Origin: CAYJMQ01 sp964371555
Lineage (GTDB): Bacteria; Bdellovibrionota; JACOXK01; 2-02-FULL-40-11
DNA length: 24,367 bases
Assembly: GCA_964371555.1 (NCBI GenBank)
Contig: CAYJMQ010000031.1
Span: 1-24,367 of the forward strand
Reading direction: 5' to 3'
The position numbers and the translations under genes are program-made. Shown here piece by piece: positions 12,772 to 21,579 of this stretch. Every line of letters starts with the position of its first letter. Positions within the stretch are counted from its first letter, which is position 1. A model generated the notes under the pieces. It worked only from the letters and a program-made list of their open reading frames with translations. It made no database searches and was not told the origin of the DNA.

Positions 12772-15432
12772 CTATATGCCTAACAGATTCCCATCCTCTT
12801 TGATTTCGTGGAAATTGGGGAGCAACGGAGGCGCAGTGGGGATGAATTTTAAAAATCGCTCAAGGCGTTTTTCAATCGGGGATAGATCGATTTTCAGCCC
12901 TGTCTGGGCTTCCAATGTCAGCGCCAGTCTCCCCAGATTTTGAGTCATCGCTATCGTTGTTTCTTGTCTTTGCCGCGAAACCCAATCGGTGAAATATTCT
13001 TTAAAACCGTTTCGCGAAAAGTCTGTCAGCGCTCTCTCCCCATAGCCCAACCCCCTGTAGCCCAACCCCCTATACCCCAACCAATGAAGAATTGTCGGGA
13101 CGGCATCAACAACGGTTGGATAATGGCCATCGGTCGAAAAAAGCTCGCCTGTTTCAATCCCCGGCCCGGAGATAAGCATCACCGTCTGCTTCTCTTCTTT
13201 GTGGACACCTCCATGTCCGCCGGCATTGTCGCCAAAGTTCCACCCCTGGCTGTTCATGAGAAGAATATCGCCAATCGCTGAATTGTCCGAATAAAGATAG
13301 GTACCGATTCCCGCAACAACATTATGATATTCGAAATCATTTCGAATGCTGAGATCGTTCCACTCGTTGTACGTTCTGAATTTCTTCCCCTCCATGCCCA
13401 ATCTGCCGTAATCGAGCGGATCTCCGGTTGAACCCTGAAAAGAGGGATCCGCCTCATAAGCAAACAGCAATTCGAGTGTGCGCCGATCTTTTTTTACTGT
13501 GATCGTCCCTTTCCTGCCAAACCGATCCATGACGAGAATCTGCATGGGATCGTTCGGCAAATGCCCAGCCGAAATTTTTTCATTATTTTTCCGGATAAAA
13601 ATGAGCCCGACCCCATCGTTGCGCGCAAGCGCTTTCATGAGAGAGCCATTCCGATAAGATAAAATGTGAGAAAAGGCCGGGCGTTTTTTCCAGGTGTATT
13701 TTCCCTGAGAAATTCCCGGCAAAAAAAGCTCAGCGTTGTTTCTTGCCCCTCCCCCATAGATCAGGCGAACATGCTTTTCATAAAAGGCTTCTCGCATTTT
13801 ATTTTCAGCTTGAACATACGCAGGCTCCGCTTTCAGATAAAGTCTTGGAATATTTTCGAGCAACTGAACACCATAAGCATTTGCTTTCGCCTCAAGCTTC
13901 GGAGCAATCATCGATCGAAAGAGGGAAATTCCAAATTTTCCTCCCCATTTGATCCATGAGATTTTTTTCGAAAGTTCGCCAGCCAGTGGCTCTAAAATTT
14001 CTCCGGCGATCTCTTCGACCTCCCGGGTCGCGCGATCGGTGAGCGCCTGAATTTCTGGTGATTGCCATTCCCTGACCTGATGGGGGGTAAAAAGATTGCG
14101 CGGCTGCCGCATATCATCAATTCCAATCTCAGATCTGTCATCCTGAGACAGCGTCCGCGTCAGTTCAACGGTATCGAGCCCCATCGCGTTATTTAAATAT
14201 CTTAAGAAGGTCGTCGGAATATCATCGTCCGCACGATAGGGATCTTCTTTTGGGGGCGCCATCATATATTTGGTGTCGAGCATCCCATGATCGCCTAAAA
14301 AGACAAAGAGCGTCTGTTCAAAGAGCGATCCTTCAGAAATTCCACGTTTTAAATAAGCCTCTATCCCATCTCCGGCATTTTCAACATAAACATGCTCCTC
14401 TTTTGAGTTAAACCGAATGCTTCTTAGGACATTGATTAAATTTCCAACTTCCATATCAATCAGCATCATTGCCAATATATAATGAGGGGATGCAAATCCC
14501 TTCTTCCCGCTGCGTAAAGAGGAAGGGATGGCATGAAATTCAAGTTCAGGTATCCGAAAACAAAATTCTGAAATTTTGCCGTTTTCGTCATGAATAAGGT
14601 TCGTAAAATATGCCGTTGCTTTTCCTGCCCGAATGTCCGATTCGCTTAGCCCTTTATGGTATAGCGCTGACAGTTGATGTCCCATCTTCTGATCTTCGAG
14701 CAGTTGAAAAACAGATTCGTAAATATTTTTATGACCTTCCGATTCTCGTTTGACACAAAAGTTTGATTTTGAAGGCATTTTTTGCAAAATGCCTTCAAGA
14801 TGGCCAAATTCATCCGCCGCGGCCAAAAGCGACGTCACGAGAACCGGAAATTTTTCCTGATCGGCATTTTCAGCAAATCTCCGATACAGATTGAGTATTG
14901 ACTCCATCGTGCGATGGCATTGATAAAAATAATTATGATCTACAATAGCCGCCTTGAAACCTTCAACGTAATTTCTTGTGTAATTTTCAAACTTGACGCT
15001 CCGTCGATGGAGACCAAATCCTGAAGCGACATTTTCACCACGGCTCACAAGATAATCAAAAATCGTGGGATAGAGAGGAAACCGGACACCCAACGCAAAA
15101 TCGGCCACACCGATCGGATCAAGCCAGTAGTTTTCAAACTGCAGCCGGTCGCGATCAAACTGCCACCAGCCAACCACTTCCGTACTGCGACGAGAGGTCA
15201 AATAAGAGTGGATGACCTTCATCGTCTCGCTTTTATCTACCGTCGAAGCCTTATAGGAAACCTTTCCCCGTGAGAGAAGGAATTTAAAATGAGGGAGCTG
15301 CCCATGCCCGAGAAGATCATAAAACACATCTCCCCGAAAACCGTCGAGATGCATCAGATGAACATGGCGTTCATTCGCAAAGGATAAAAAGGGGGTAAAG
15401 AGAACACATAAGAAGATCAGATGGCGATACAT
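12772..15432 (-). CDS. Exported alkaline-phosphatase-superfamily enzyme with very large insertion
   Basis: The protein is 886 residues from the ATG at 15432, where GAGGTG lies ~6 nt upstream and a clear signal peptide begins (MYRHLIFLCVLFTPFLSFA). An in-frame TTG at 15522 is less likely. Metal and nucleophile positions of the alkaline phosphatase/phosphodiesterase/sulfatase superfamily appear in order: D30 (HLDGF), a probable nucleophile T70 (KSETMKVIHSYLTSR), D207/H211 (ADEFGHLEG), D381/H382 (LGDHGM) and H740 (GGHGG). About 360 residues lie between the last two motifs, far more than usual, and I do not recognise them. The substrate is unknown; a phosphoester or sulfate ester in the periplasm or outside is inferred. 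It could be a T2SS substrate. A short GLGYR repeat lies near the C-terminal end. Confidence 0.75.
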   Translation of the reverse strand: MYRHLIFLCVLFTPFLSFANERHVHLMHLDGFRGDVFYDLLGHGQLPHFKFLLSRGKVSYKASTVDKSETMKVIHSYLTSRRSTEVVGWWQFDRDRLQFENYWLDPIGVADFALGVRFPLYPTIFDYLVSRGENVASGFGLHRRSVKFENYTRNYVEGFKAAIVDHNYFYQCHRTMESILNLYRRFAENADQEKFPVLVTSLLAAADEFGHLEGILQKMPSKSNFCVKRESEGHKNIYESVFQLLEDQKMGHQLSALYHKGLSESDIRAGKATAYFTNLIHDENGKISEFCFRIPELEFHAIPSSLRSGKKGFASPHYILAMMLIDMEVGNLINVLRSIRFNSKEEHVYVENAGDGIEAYLKRGISEGSLFEQTLFVFLGDHGMLDTKYMMAPPKEDPYRADDDIPTTFLRYLNNAMGLDTVELTRTLSQDDRSEIGIDDMRQPRNLFTPHQVREWQSPEIQALTDRATREVEEIAGEILEPLAGELSKKISWIKWGGKFGISLFRSMIAPKLEAKANAYGVQLLENIPRLYLKAEPAYVQAENKMREAFYEKHVRLIYGGGARNNAELFLPGISQGKYTWKKRPAFSHILSYRNGSLMKALARNDGVGLIFIRKNNEKISAGHLPNDPMQILVMDRFGRKGTITVKKDRRTLELLFAYEADPSFQGSTGDPLDYGRLGMEGKKFRTYNEWNDLSIRNDFEYHNVVAGIGTYLYSDNSAIGDILLMNSQGWNFGDNAGGHGGVHKEEKQTVMLISGPGIETGELFSTDGHYPTVVDAVPTILHWLGYRGLGYRGLGYGERALTDFSRNGFKEYFTDWVSRQRQETTIAMTQNLGRLALTLEAQTGLKIDLSPIEKRLERFLKFIPTAPPLLPNFHEIKEDGNLLGI
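13043..13082 (-). repeat. 15-bp in-frame tandem repeat (GLGYR) in the phosphatase-superfamily gene
   Basis: Two 15-bp units (13043-13057 and 13058-13072) differ at one base and are followed by a partial third. They encode LGYR-GLGYR-GLGY just downstream of the GGHGG metal motif. Confidence 0.85.
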
Positions 15433-15535
15433 AGGCTTCACCTCGTGGGGGGGATATAAAATGGAAGTTATGGATAAGCAAGATGTTTTTCTGACATAAA
15501 AACCTCTTGAAAGGAACTTCAAAAATAGCTAGGCT

Positions 15536-15539
15536 GGAG
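15536..15539 (+). promoter_or_regulatory. Ribosome-binding site deciding a TTG start
   Basis: GGAG lies 6 nt before TTG at 15546. It favours that start over the upstream TTG at 15507, which has no ribosome site. Confidence 0.5.
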
Positions 15540-15545
15540 TTTATC

Positions 15546-16751
15546 TTGATAAGCTCTCGGTTGAACTCTCGGCCAAGCCGGTATTTGGTTTTGCTCTTCA
15601 TCTTCTTCTCGCTCAGCTGCGCCACCGGAGATGGGGACTCGGAGGATTCTGAGTTTTCGGATCTTGTCCTGGGGCAGGCAAATTTTTCATCGACAAGCAA
15701 TAATGCCGGGGCAAATGTCAATCAGGCGTCGAGTTCATCGCTCTCAAGTCCCAAAGGGGTCTATTTTGACGGAACCCGCCTCTACATTGCAGACACCCTC
15801 AATCATCGTGTTTTGATCTGGAACTCCGCCCCGACAACAAATGGCCAGGTTGCCAATATCGTCCTCGGTCAGGATAACATGACAAATAACAGCCCAAATC
15901 AGGGAAATGTTATTGGTTGCCAAACATTATCAAGGCCTTCATCCGTGATCGCCAGTGGAAATCGTCTTTTTATCGCGGATACGGGAAACCACCGGATCCT
16001 TATTTATAATGATGTGACAACGTTAACAGACGGGGCAACAGCCGATCGTGTGGTCGGACATGCAAATTGCGTCGAATCACGTCCGAACCGGCTCGATAAT
16101 GGAACAGCCGGAATTCGCGCTGACACTCTTAATGAACCGACAGATGTTTTCTTCGACGGCGCCAGAATGTATGTCGCGGACAGTGGAAATAAACGTGTCC
16201 TCATCTATGAGGGGGTCCCCTCCAGCCGGGGCGAGACGGCCAATGTCGTTGTCGGTCAAAGCGAGATGGGAACAGCGGATGACTCCCCCCCCGCGGCCAA
16301 TACCCTCAAGCGACCCACTTCTGTCTACGCATCCTCCGGCCGTCTTCTGATTTCAGACACCGACAACAACCGCGTTCTTATTTTTAATACCATCCCCACC
16401 TCAAATAACGCGTCGGCATCCCACGTCATTGGACAAACCTCGCTGACCGCCAGCGGTTCCGGGACAACGAACGCAACACTCTCTGGACCGTTAAAAATTC
16501 TCGCAAGCAATGAGGACAATCTGATCATTTCTGATAGTGGAAATCACCGCGTGCTGATCTATGACACCATCCCAGGTTCAAGCGGCGCCAAGGCGAGTCG
16601 GGTTCTTGGCCAGCCTAATTTCGACAGTTCCAAGTCAAATCGCGGCGGAACCCCCGATGGCAATACGTTAAACAGCCCATCCGGCGTTTTCGCCAACGGC
16701 TCGATTTTTTGGGTGACAGACACAGCCAACCATCGGACTTTACGTTTTTGA
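15546..16751 (+). CDS. NHL-repeat beta-propeller protein, probable envelope lipoprotein
   Basis: The protein is 401 residues starting at TTG 15546. An arginine-containing N-terminus precedes a hydrophobic stretch (RYLVLLFIFFSLSC) and C25, resembling a lipoprotein signal with an imperfect lipobox. Six similar blocks follow, each with the NHL pattern LYIADTxNHRVLIW and usually a link ending VxGQ. Examples are RLYIADTLNHRVLIWN, RLFIADTGNHRILIYN, RMYVADSGNKRVLIYE, RLLISDTDNNRVLIFN and LIISDSGNHRVLIYD. Six NHL blocks suggest a six-bladed propeller. It is encoded divergently from the phosphatase-superfamily gene and just before gspC. Its partner or ligand is unknown. Confidence 0.85.
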   Translation: MISSRLNSRPSRYLVLLFIFFSLSCATGDGDSEDSEFSDLVLGQANFSSTSNNAGANVNQASSSSLSSPKGVYFDGTRLYIADTLNHRVLIWNSAPTTNGQVANIVLGQDNMTNNSPNQGNVIGCQTLSRPSSVIASGNRLFIADTGNHRILIYNDVTTLTDGATADRVVGHANCVESRPNRLDNGTAGIRADTLNEPTDVFFDGARMYVADSGNKRVLIYEGVPSSRGETANVVVGQSEMGTADDSPPAANTLKRPTSVYASSGRLLISDTDNNRVLIFNTIPTSNNASASHVIGQTSLTASGSGTTNATLSGPLKILASNEDNLIISDSGNHRVLIYDTIPGSSGAKASRVLGQPNFDSSKSNRGGTPDGNTLNSPSGVFANGSIFWVTDTANHRTLRF

Positions 16752-16762
16752 CCTTTTTTCTC

Positions 16763-16792
16763 TTGCTTAACCTCTTGTTTTCACGTTAGAAT
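16763..16792 (+). promoter_or_regulatory. Possible promoter of the T2SS operon
   Basis: TTGCTT (16763-16768) and TAGAAT (16787-16792) are separated by 18 bp, ending 22 nt before the gspC ATG. They match the sigma70 pattern at four and five of six bases. They lie in the 63-nt spacer after the NHL gene, which shows no clear terminator. Confidence 0.4.
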
Positions 16793-16814
16793 TTGTAAAT
16801 AAGTCTGTAAATTT

Positions 16815-17780
16815 ATGGCACGAAAAATGATCGATATTCGCCTTTTTTTAGATCGCATCAGCCAGACCTCGTTCGATATTAGCACCATCAAAAAATATAG
16901 TTTTTTCATTCATCTTTTTATTATCTTTCTCTTGGCAAAGAGCGTTTCAGACATTGTTGTTTCTTATGTCGATCACCGGATTGAACCCCGGATCATGAAA
17001 TATGAAGCCCCCCGCCTCAAACCTCCTCCATTACCGAAAGAAAGGGCAGTCAGCCTCAATGAGTTTAACGCGATTACCCGAAGAAACATTTTTAATCCAA
17101 ACGCGAAAGAGGAAGATCTTATCTCAGAAATTTTGAAAGAAACAAAAGGGCTTTTGGATGAAGGGGGGGCGCTGCCGACATCACTCCCCCTCGAGCTCAT
17201 TGGAACAATCATTCTCTCTGATCCCAAACGATCTGTCGCAGCCATTAAAAACACGAAAGATAATCTCACCGAATCATATCAGGCGGATGATCTGATTGGA
17301 GGGCAGGCAAAAATATTTAAAGTGGAAGCGGAAAGGGTCTATTTTCAAAATATTCAGACAGGCGCCTTAGAATTCATCGCGCTTAAAGAAGATAAAACCC
17401 TTCTTCCTTCCGGTTTTGCCCCCGTTGCTGACGCTGGCACGGGAATTCGTCAGACTTCCGAAGACCGCTTTGTCATCGACCGGGGGGCGCTCGAGACCTC
17501 TATTGCAAATCCAAGCGAAATTCTCACACAGGCAAGGGCTGTTCCCAATATTGTCGATGGGAAAATTAAGGGGTTCTCGATTTTTTCGATCAAACCCGGT
17601 TCTGTTTATGAAAAACTCGGGATAAAGAACGGCGATATTATTATGCGGGTCAATGGCACGGATCTCGACAGCCCCGCAAAAGCTCTCGAATTTTACGGGG
17701 CGATCAGTTCAGCTTCAGAAATTACGCTGGATATTGAAAGAGGCGGACAGAAAAAAACGGTTACTTATAATGTTAAGTAG
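16815..17780 (+). CDS. gspC: Type II secretion protein GspC (inner-membrane, PDZ)
   Basis: GspC links the inner-membrane assembly platform to the outer-membrane secretin. The protein is 321 residues. It has a short cytoplasmic N-terminus, one membrane helix at about 29-50 and a proline-rich linker (PRLKPPPLPKE). The homology region follows (RRNIFNP ... LPLELIGTIILSDPKRSVAAI). A C-terminal PDZ domain covers about 230-318 (GFSIFSIKPGSVYEKLGIKN, GDIIMRVNG). No clear ribosome site precedes the ATG. It heads the gsp cluster. Confidence 0.93.
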   Translation: MARKMIDIRLFLDRISQTSFDISTIKKYSFFIHLFIIFLLAKSVSDIVVSYVDHRIEPRIMKYEAPRLKPPPLPKERAVSLNEFNAITRRNIFNPNAKEEDLISEILKETKGLLDEGGALPTSLPLELIGTIILSDPKRSVAAIKNTKDNLTESYQADDLIGGQAKIFKVEAERVYFQNIQTGALEFIALKEDKTLLPSGFAPVADAGTGIRQTSEDRFVIDRGALETSIANPSEILTQARAVPNIVDGKIKGFSIFSIKPGSVYEKLGIKNGDIIMRVNGTDLDSPAKALEFYGAISSASEITLDIERGGQKKTVTYNVK

Positions 17781-17806
17781 CACAGATTGCGCTACTGGGA
17801 GGCATC

Positions 17807-19879
17807 GTGAATAAAAATATTCCGCTTTTCCTTTTGCTTTGTATGCTCAGTCTGTTCATTTTGATAATACCCTTGGACATCCAGGCACAACCGATCGTTG
17901 ATGAACAAAAAGAGATGGTTATCTCCGAAAAGCAGCAAGGCAGGATCCCGCGCGTTACAAGCATTAATTTCAGGGATGAAAGTCTTGAAGCAGTCACGAA
18001 GAGTATCAGCAAACTCACTGGAAAAAGTTTTATTGTCACAACGAACCTCGGTGGGAAAAAAGTCACAATCATTTCACAGGAAGAGGTGACGATCGAAGAA
18101 GCCTACCGGGCTTTTTTATCGGCTCTGGAGATGAATGGCCTGACCGTCGTTCCTGTTGGAAAATTTCTAAAAATAGTCGATTCAAGAGACGCGGCGACAA
18201 AAAGCATCGATACCTACACGGGGAAATATGCCCCAACGAGCGATCAGTACATCACACGCATCTATCATTTAAAATATATCAAGGCTGAAGATATCGCGCG
18301 TTCACTCTCAGGCATTACAACCCCGCGCTCCCTCGTGGCATACGCGCCGACGAACAGCTTGATCATTACCGATACCGGCGCAAACATCAATCGGCTCCTT
18401 GAGATTGTCGAAAATCTCGATGTCAAAGGCTTTGAGGAAAAACTAGAGATCATCAAAATCAAAAATGCCTCCGCCAAAGAGGTTGCCGATCAGCTGAATA
18501 ACTTCTATCGCGAGGGGGGCGCTGCCCCATTTGGGCAAAGCCGCTTTGGCCCCCCTCCTTCATTTGGCGAGCGGGGGGCTGGCGGTGGGGAGGTCATTTC
18601 AAAAATTATCCCCGATTCAAGAACGAATTCGATCATTGTCAAGGCCAATGAAGAGGGGATTCAAAAATTAAAAGATCTCATCGCCAGGCTTGATGTGCCG
18701 GTTGGCGGTGGGGGGAAAATTCATGTCTACTATCTTCAGAATTCCGCGGCCGACAAGGTGTCAGACACACTCAATAAAATCATAGGGAAGGGCCCCCCAA
18801 GACCGACTTTCCCTGGCGGACCGCCATCTGTTGGGGGCGAAGATTTCGAAGGAGAAATTAAAATTACAGGCGATCAAGAAACGAACTCGCTCGTCATCAC
18901 AGCCTCTTTAAGAGATTTCCAGACCTTAACCGAAGTCGTCAAAAAACTCGATATCCCCCGGAAACAGGTTTATGTGGAGGCCTATATTTTCGAGGTCAAC
19001 ATTACCAAAAACCAGGAGCTCGGCGTCTCATATACAGCCGGTGTTCCAGCCGCAGGATTCAAAGACGGCCTTGTGGGGGGATTTGCGGGGACGAGCCCCC
19101 ACTCTCTCGACGTGATTCTCGACCCAAGACTTCTCATGAAGGCAGGGAGCGGCGTGCTCGGTTTTGTTACCCAGGGTTCTACAGACATCACACTCCCCGA
19201 TGGCACAAAGAAGAAAATTCCCAATGCCACAGCCCTCGTGCGCGCTCTTGCCACCGATGCTGACGCGAATCTTCTTTCAGCCCCGCAGCTCCTTGCGCTT
19301 GATAACGTTCAATCTGAAATTGAGGTCTCAGAAAAAATTCCAACGGTCGGCGCAACCTCTGTGACGGCAACGGGGCTTCAACAGCAGACAATCAACCGGG
19401 AGCCGATCGGCCTCACGCTAAAAATAAAACCGCAGATCAACGAAACCTCGGAGCTTGTCCGATTGGAACTTGAACACGTGATCGAAGACATTTCAAATCA
19501 AAAACCGCCGACAGATATCGCGGGACAAACGTTTGCCTCGACAAAGCGTTCGATGAAAACAACGGTTCTTGTTAAACACGATGACACGGTTATCATTGGC
19601 GGACTGCTGAGAGACAACGTGAATAACACAAGCAGCAAAGTTCCGCTTCTTGGCGATATCCCAATTCTGGGATGGCTTTTCAAAAGCTCCGCCAAAAATT
19701 CGGTAAAAACAAACCTTCTGCTCTTTTTGACCCCCTCTATCATGAAGGAATATGGGGATTTCAGACGCGTCTTTGACAAAAAAATAAAAGAACGTGAGGA
19801 GTTTATGGACAAACATTTTACGCACAAAGATGATAAAGCAACCTATTTAAACAGGCTTAATCCGCCAAAACAAAAGTAA
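17807..19879 (+). CDS. gspD: Type II secretion secretin GspD
   Basis: GspD forms the outer-membrane channel of the T2SS. The protein is 690 residues starting at GTG, with GGGAGG 4 nt upstream. It has a signal peptide (PLFLLLCMLSLFILIIPLDIQA) and then N0 (about 48-120). Repeated N1-N3 domains follow, with the motifs NSLIITDTGANINRLLEIV, NSIIVKANEEGIQKLKDLI and NSLVITASLRDFQTLTEVV. The secretin core has VEAYIFEVNITKNQELGV and ends VPLLGDIPILGWLFKSS. Glycine/proline-rich loops interrupt the N2-N3 region. It has the full set of domains, unlike the secretin-like protein at 1216-2817. Confidence 0.97.
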   Translation: MNKNIPLFLLLCMLSLFILIIPLDIQAQPIVDEQKEMVISEKQQGRIPRVTSINFRDESLEAVTKSISKLTGKSFIVTTNLGGKKVTIISQEEVTIEEAYRAFLSALEMNGLTVVPVGKFLKIVDSRDAATKSIDTYTGKYAPTSDQYITRIYHLKYIKAEDIARSLSGITTPRSLVAYAPTNSLIITDTGANINRLLEIVENLDVKGFEEKLEIIKIKNASAKEVADQLNNFYREGGAAPFGQSRFGPPPSFGERGAGGGEVISKIIPDSRTNSIIVKANEEGIQKLKDLIARLDVPVGGGGKIHVYYLQNSAADKVSDTLNKIIGKGPPRPTFPGGPPSVGGEDFEGEIKITGDQETNSLVITASLRDFQTLTEVVKKLDIPRKQVYVEAYIFEVNITKNQELGVSYTAGVPAAGFKDGLVGGFAGTSPHSLDVILDPRLLMKAGSGVLGFVTQGSTDITLPDGTKKKIPNATALVRALATDADANLLSAPQLLALDNVQSEIEVSEKIPTVGATSVTATGLQQQTINREPIGLTLKIKPQINETSELVRLELEHVIEDISNQKPPTDIAGQTFASTKRSMKTTVLVKHDDTVIIGGLLRDNVNNTSSKVPLLGDIPILGWLFKSSAKNSVKTNLLLFLTPSIMKEYGDFRRVFDKKIKEREEFMDKHFTHKDDKATYLNRLNPPKQK

Positions 19880-19882
19880 ACC

Positions 19883-21574
19883 ATGGCACCCAAACTGAGA
19901 CTCGGAGAAATTCTTCTCAAACACACCTCGCTCTCTGAAAAACAGCTCGAGGACGCCCTTGTCGTTCAACGTGAAAAAGGGGGGAAGCTTGGCGATATTC
20001 TCATTGAAAGGGGATATCTCACGCCGGAAGAGATCCAAAAGGCCTTGAGCGTGCAGCTGGGACTCCCGTTTCTTCCAGATATTCCGGCAAACGACATCTC
20101 GGCCGATCTCGTTCAGAATATTCCGATCAACTACGCGAAGGAAAATGAAATCATCCCGCTCAGGCGCGAGGGAACCAATGTGGTTGTTGCCATTGCAAAT
20201 CCGCTCAACCAAACCATTCTGGAAGATTTGAGAATGATCTTGAAAGCCGAGGTTCAGCCTGTTCTTGCAAGCCCGCTTAAAATCCAGGATGCGATTAACC
20301 GCGTCTATGAAAAGAAAGAAGAAAAGGCAATCGCAGAAATTGGGGAAGAGGCGATGGATCTCACTTATGACCTCGAAGAACCGGAAGATCTTCTTGACGC
20401 AAGCGATGAAGCCCCGATCATCCGACTTGTGAACTCGCTCCTTTTCAGGGCTGTCAAGGAGCGGGCAAGCGACATCCATGTTGAACCTCACGAAAGAGAA
20501 GTGGTCGTTCGCTTCCGGATAGATGGAATCCTCTACGATGTTTATAAACCCCCAAAGGCGTTCCAAAACAGCATTGTCTCAAGAATCAAGGTCATGGCCG
20601 ATCTCGACATAGCGGAAAAAAGACTCCCGCAGGATGGGCGAATCAGAATCAAGGTTGCCGGCAAAGATATCGACATCCGTCTCTCGACGGTTCCTGTCAC
20701 TCATGGGGAACGAATCGTCATGAGGCTTGCGGATAAAAGCACTGTTATTCTCGCTTTGAAAGATCTCGGCTTTGAAGGGGCGCTCCTCCAAAAACTGGAA
20801 GAGCTGATTCAAAAAACGCATGGAATTATTCTTGTGACGGGTCCCACGGGAAGCGGAAAGACGGCAACGCTTTACGCCTGCATTTCGCAGCTCAATTCCG
20901 TGGAGGTCAATATCCTGACTGTTGAAGATCCCGTCGAATATCAGATCAAGGGGATTGGACAGATCCCTGTCAATCCCAAAATCAACCTCACGTTTGCCGC
21001 GGGATTAAGGGCGATTTTGAGACAAGATCCAGACATCGTGATGATCGGGGAAATCCGTGATCTTGAAACCGCGGAAATCGCGATTCAGGCCTCTTTGACC
21101 GGGCACCTCGTCATCAGCACCCTTCACACAAACGACGCCCCGGGGGCGGTCACACGATTGGTCGATATGGGGGTTGAGCCGTTTCTTGTTTCCTCATCTA
21201 TCCTGGGTGTCATTGGTCAACGCTTAATCCGACGGATCTGCCAAAGCTGCAAAACGCTTTACACACCGCTCGAAAAAGAGCTTACAGAACTGGGTCTTTC
21301 CCAAAATGACATCCGGGGGAAGACGATTTATACGGCAAAGGGGTGTGACAAATGCATGAATACCGGATATTCTGGAAGAACCTGTATCAAGGAGCTTTTT
21401 GTTGTCGATGATGAAATTCGCCAGATGATTCTTGCGGGGGGCGATTCCAATACGCTCAAGAAAAAATCGATTGAAAAAGGGATGAAGACGATCCGTGACG
21501 ACGGTATCTTAAAGATTCTTCAGGGAATAACGACCATTGAAGAAATCTTAAGGGCGACACAGGTCGAAATCTAG
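19883..21574 (+). CDS. gspE: Type II secretion ATPase GspE
   Basis: This is the cytoplasmic hexameric ATPase that powers pseudopilus assembly. The protein is 563 residues. An N-terminal GspE/MshE domain has LGEILLKHTSLSEKQLEDAL and LGDILIERGYLTPEEI. The nucleotide domain has Walker A GPTGSGKT (320-327), an aspartate box (ILTVEDPVEY), Walker B (PDIVMIGEIRD) and a histidine box (GHLVISTLHTND). A four-cysteine zinc site is C453, C456, C488 and C491. It starts 3 nt after gspD. Confidence 0.97.
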   Translation: MAPKLRLGEILLKHTSLSEKQLEDALVVQREKGGKLGDILIERGYLTPEEIQKALSVQLGLPFLPDIPANDISADLVQNIPINYAKENEIIPLRREGTNVVVAIANPLNQTILEDLRMILKAEVQPVLASPLKIQDAINRVYEKKEEKAIAEIGEEAMDLTYDLEEPEDLLDASDEAPIIRLVNSLLFRAVKERASDIHVEPHEREVVVRFRIDGILYDVYKPPKAFQNSIVSRIKVMADLDIAEKRLPQDGRIRIKVAGKDIDIRLSTVPVTHGERIVMRLADKSTVILALKDLGFEGALLQKLEELIQKTHGIILVTGPTGSGKTATLYACISQLNSVEVNILTVEDPVEYQIKGIGQIPVNPKINLTFAAGLRAILRQDPDIVMIGEIRDLETAEIAIQASLTGHLVISTLHTNDAPGAVTRLVDMGVEPFLVSSSILGVIGQRLIRRICQSCKTLYTPLEKELTELGLSQNDIRGKTIYTAKGCDKCMNTGYSGRTCIKELFVVDDEIRQMILAGGDSNTLKKKSIEKGMKTIRDDGILKILQGITTIEEILRATQVEI

Positions 21575-21579
21575 ACGAT

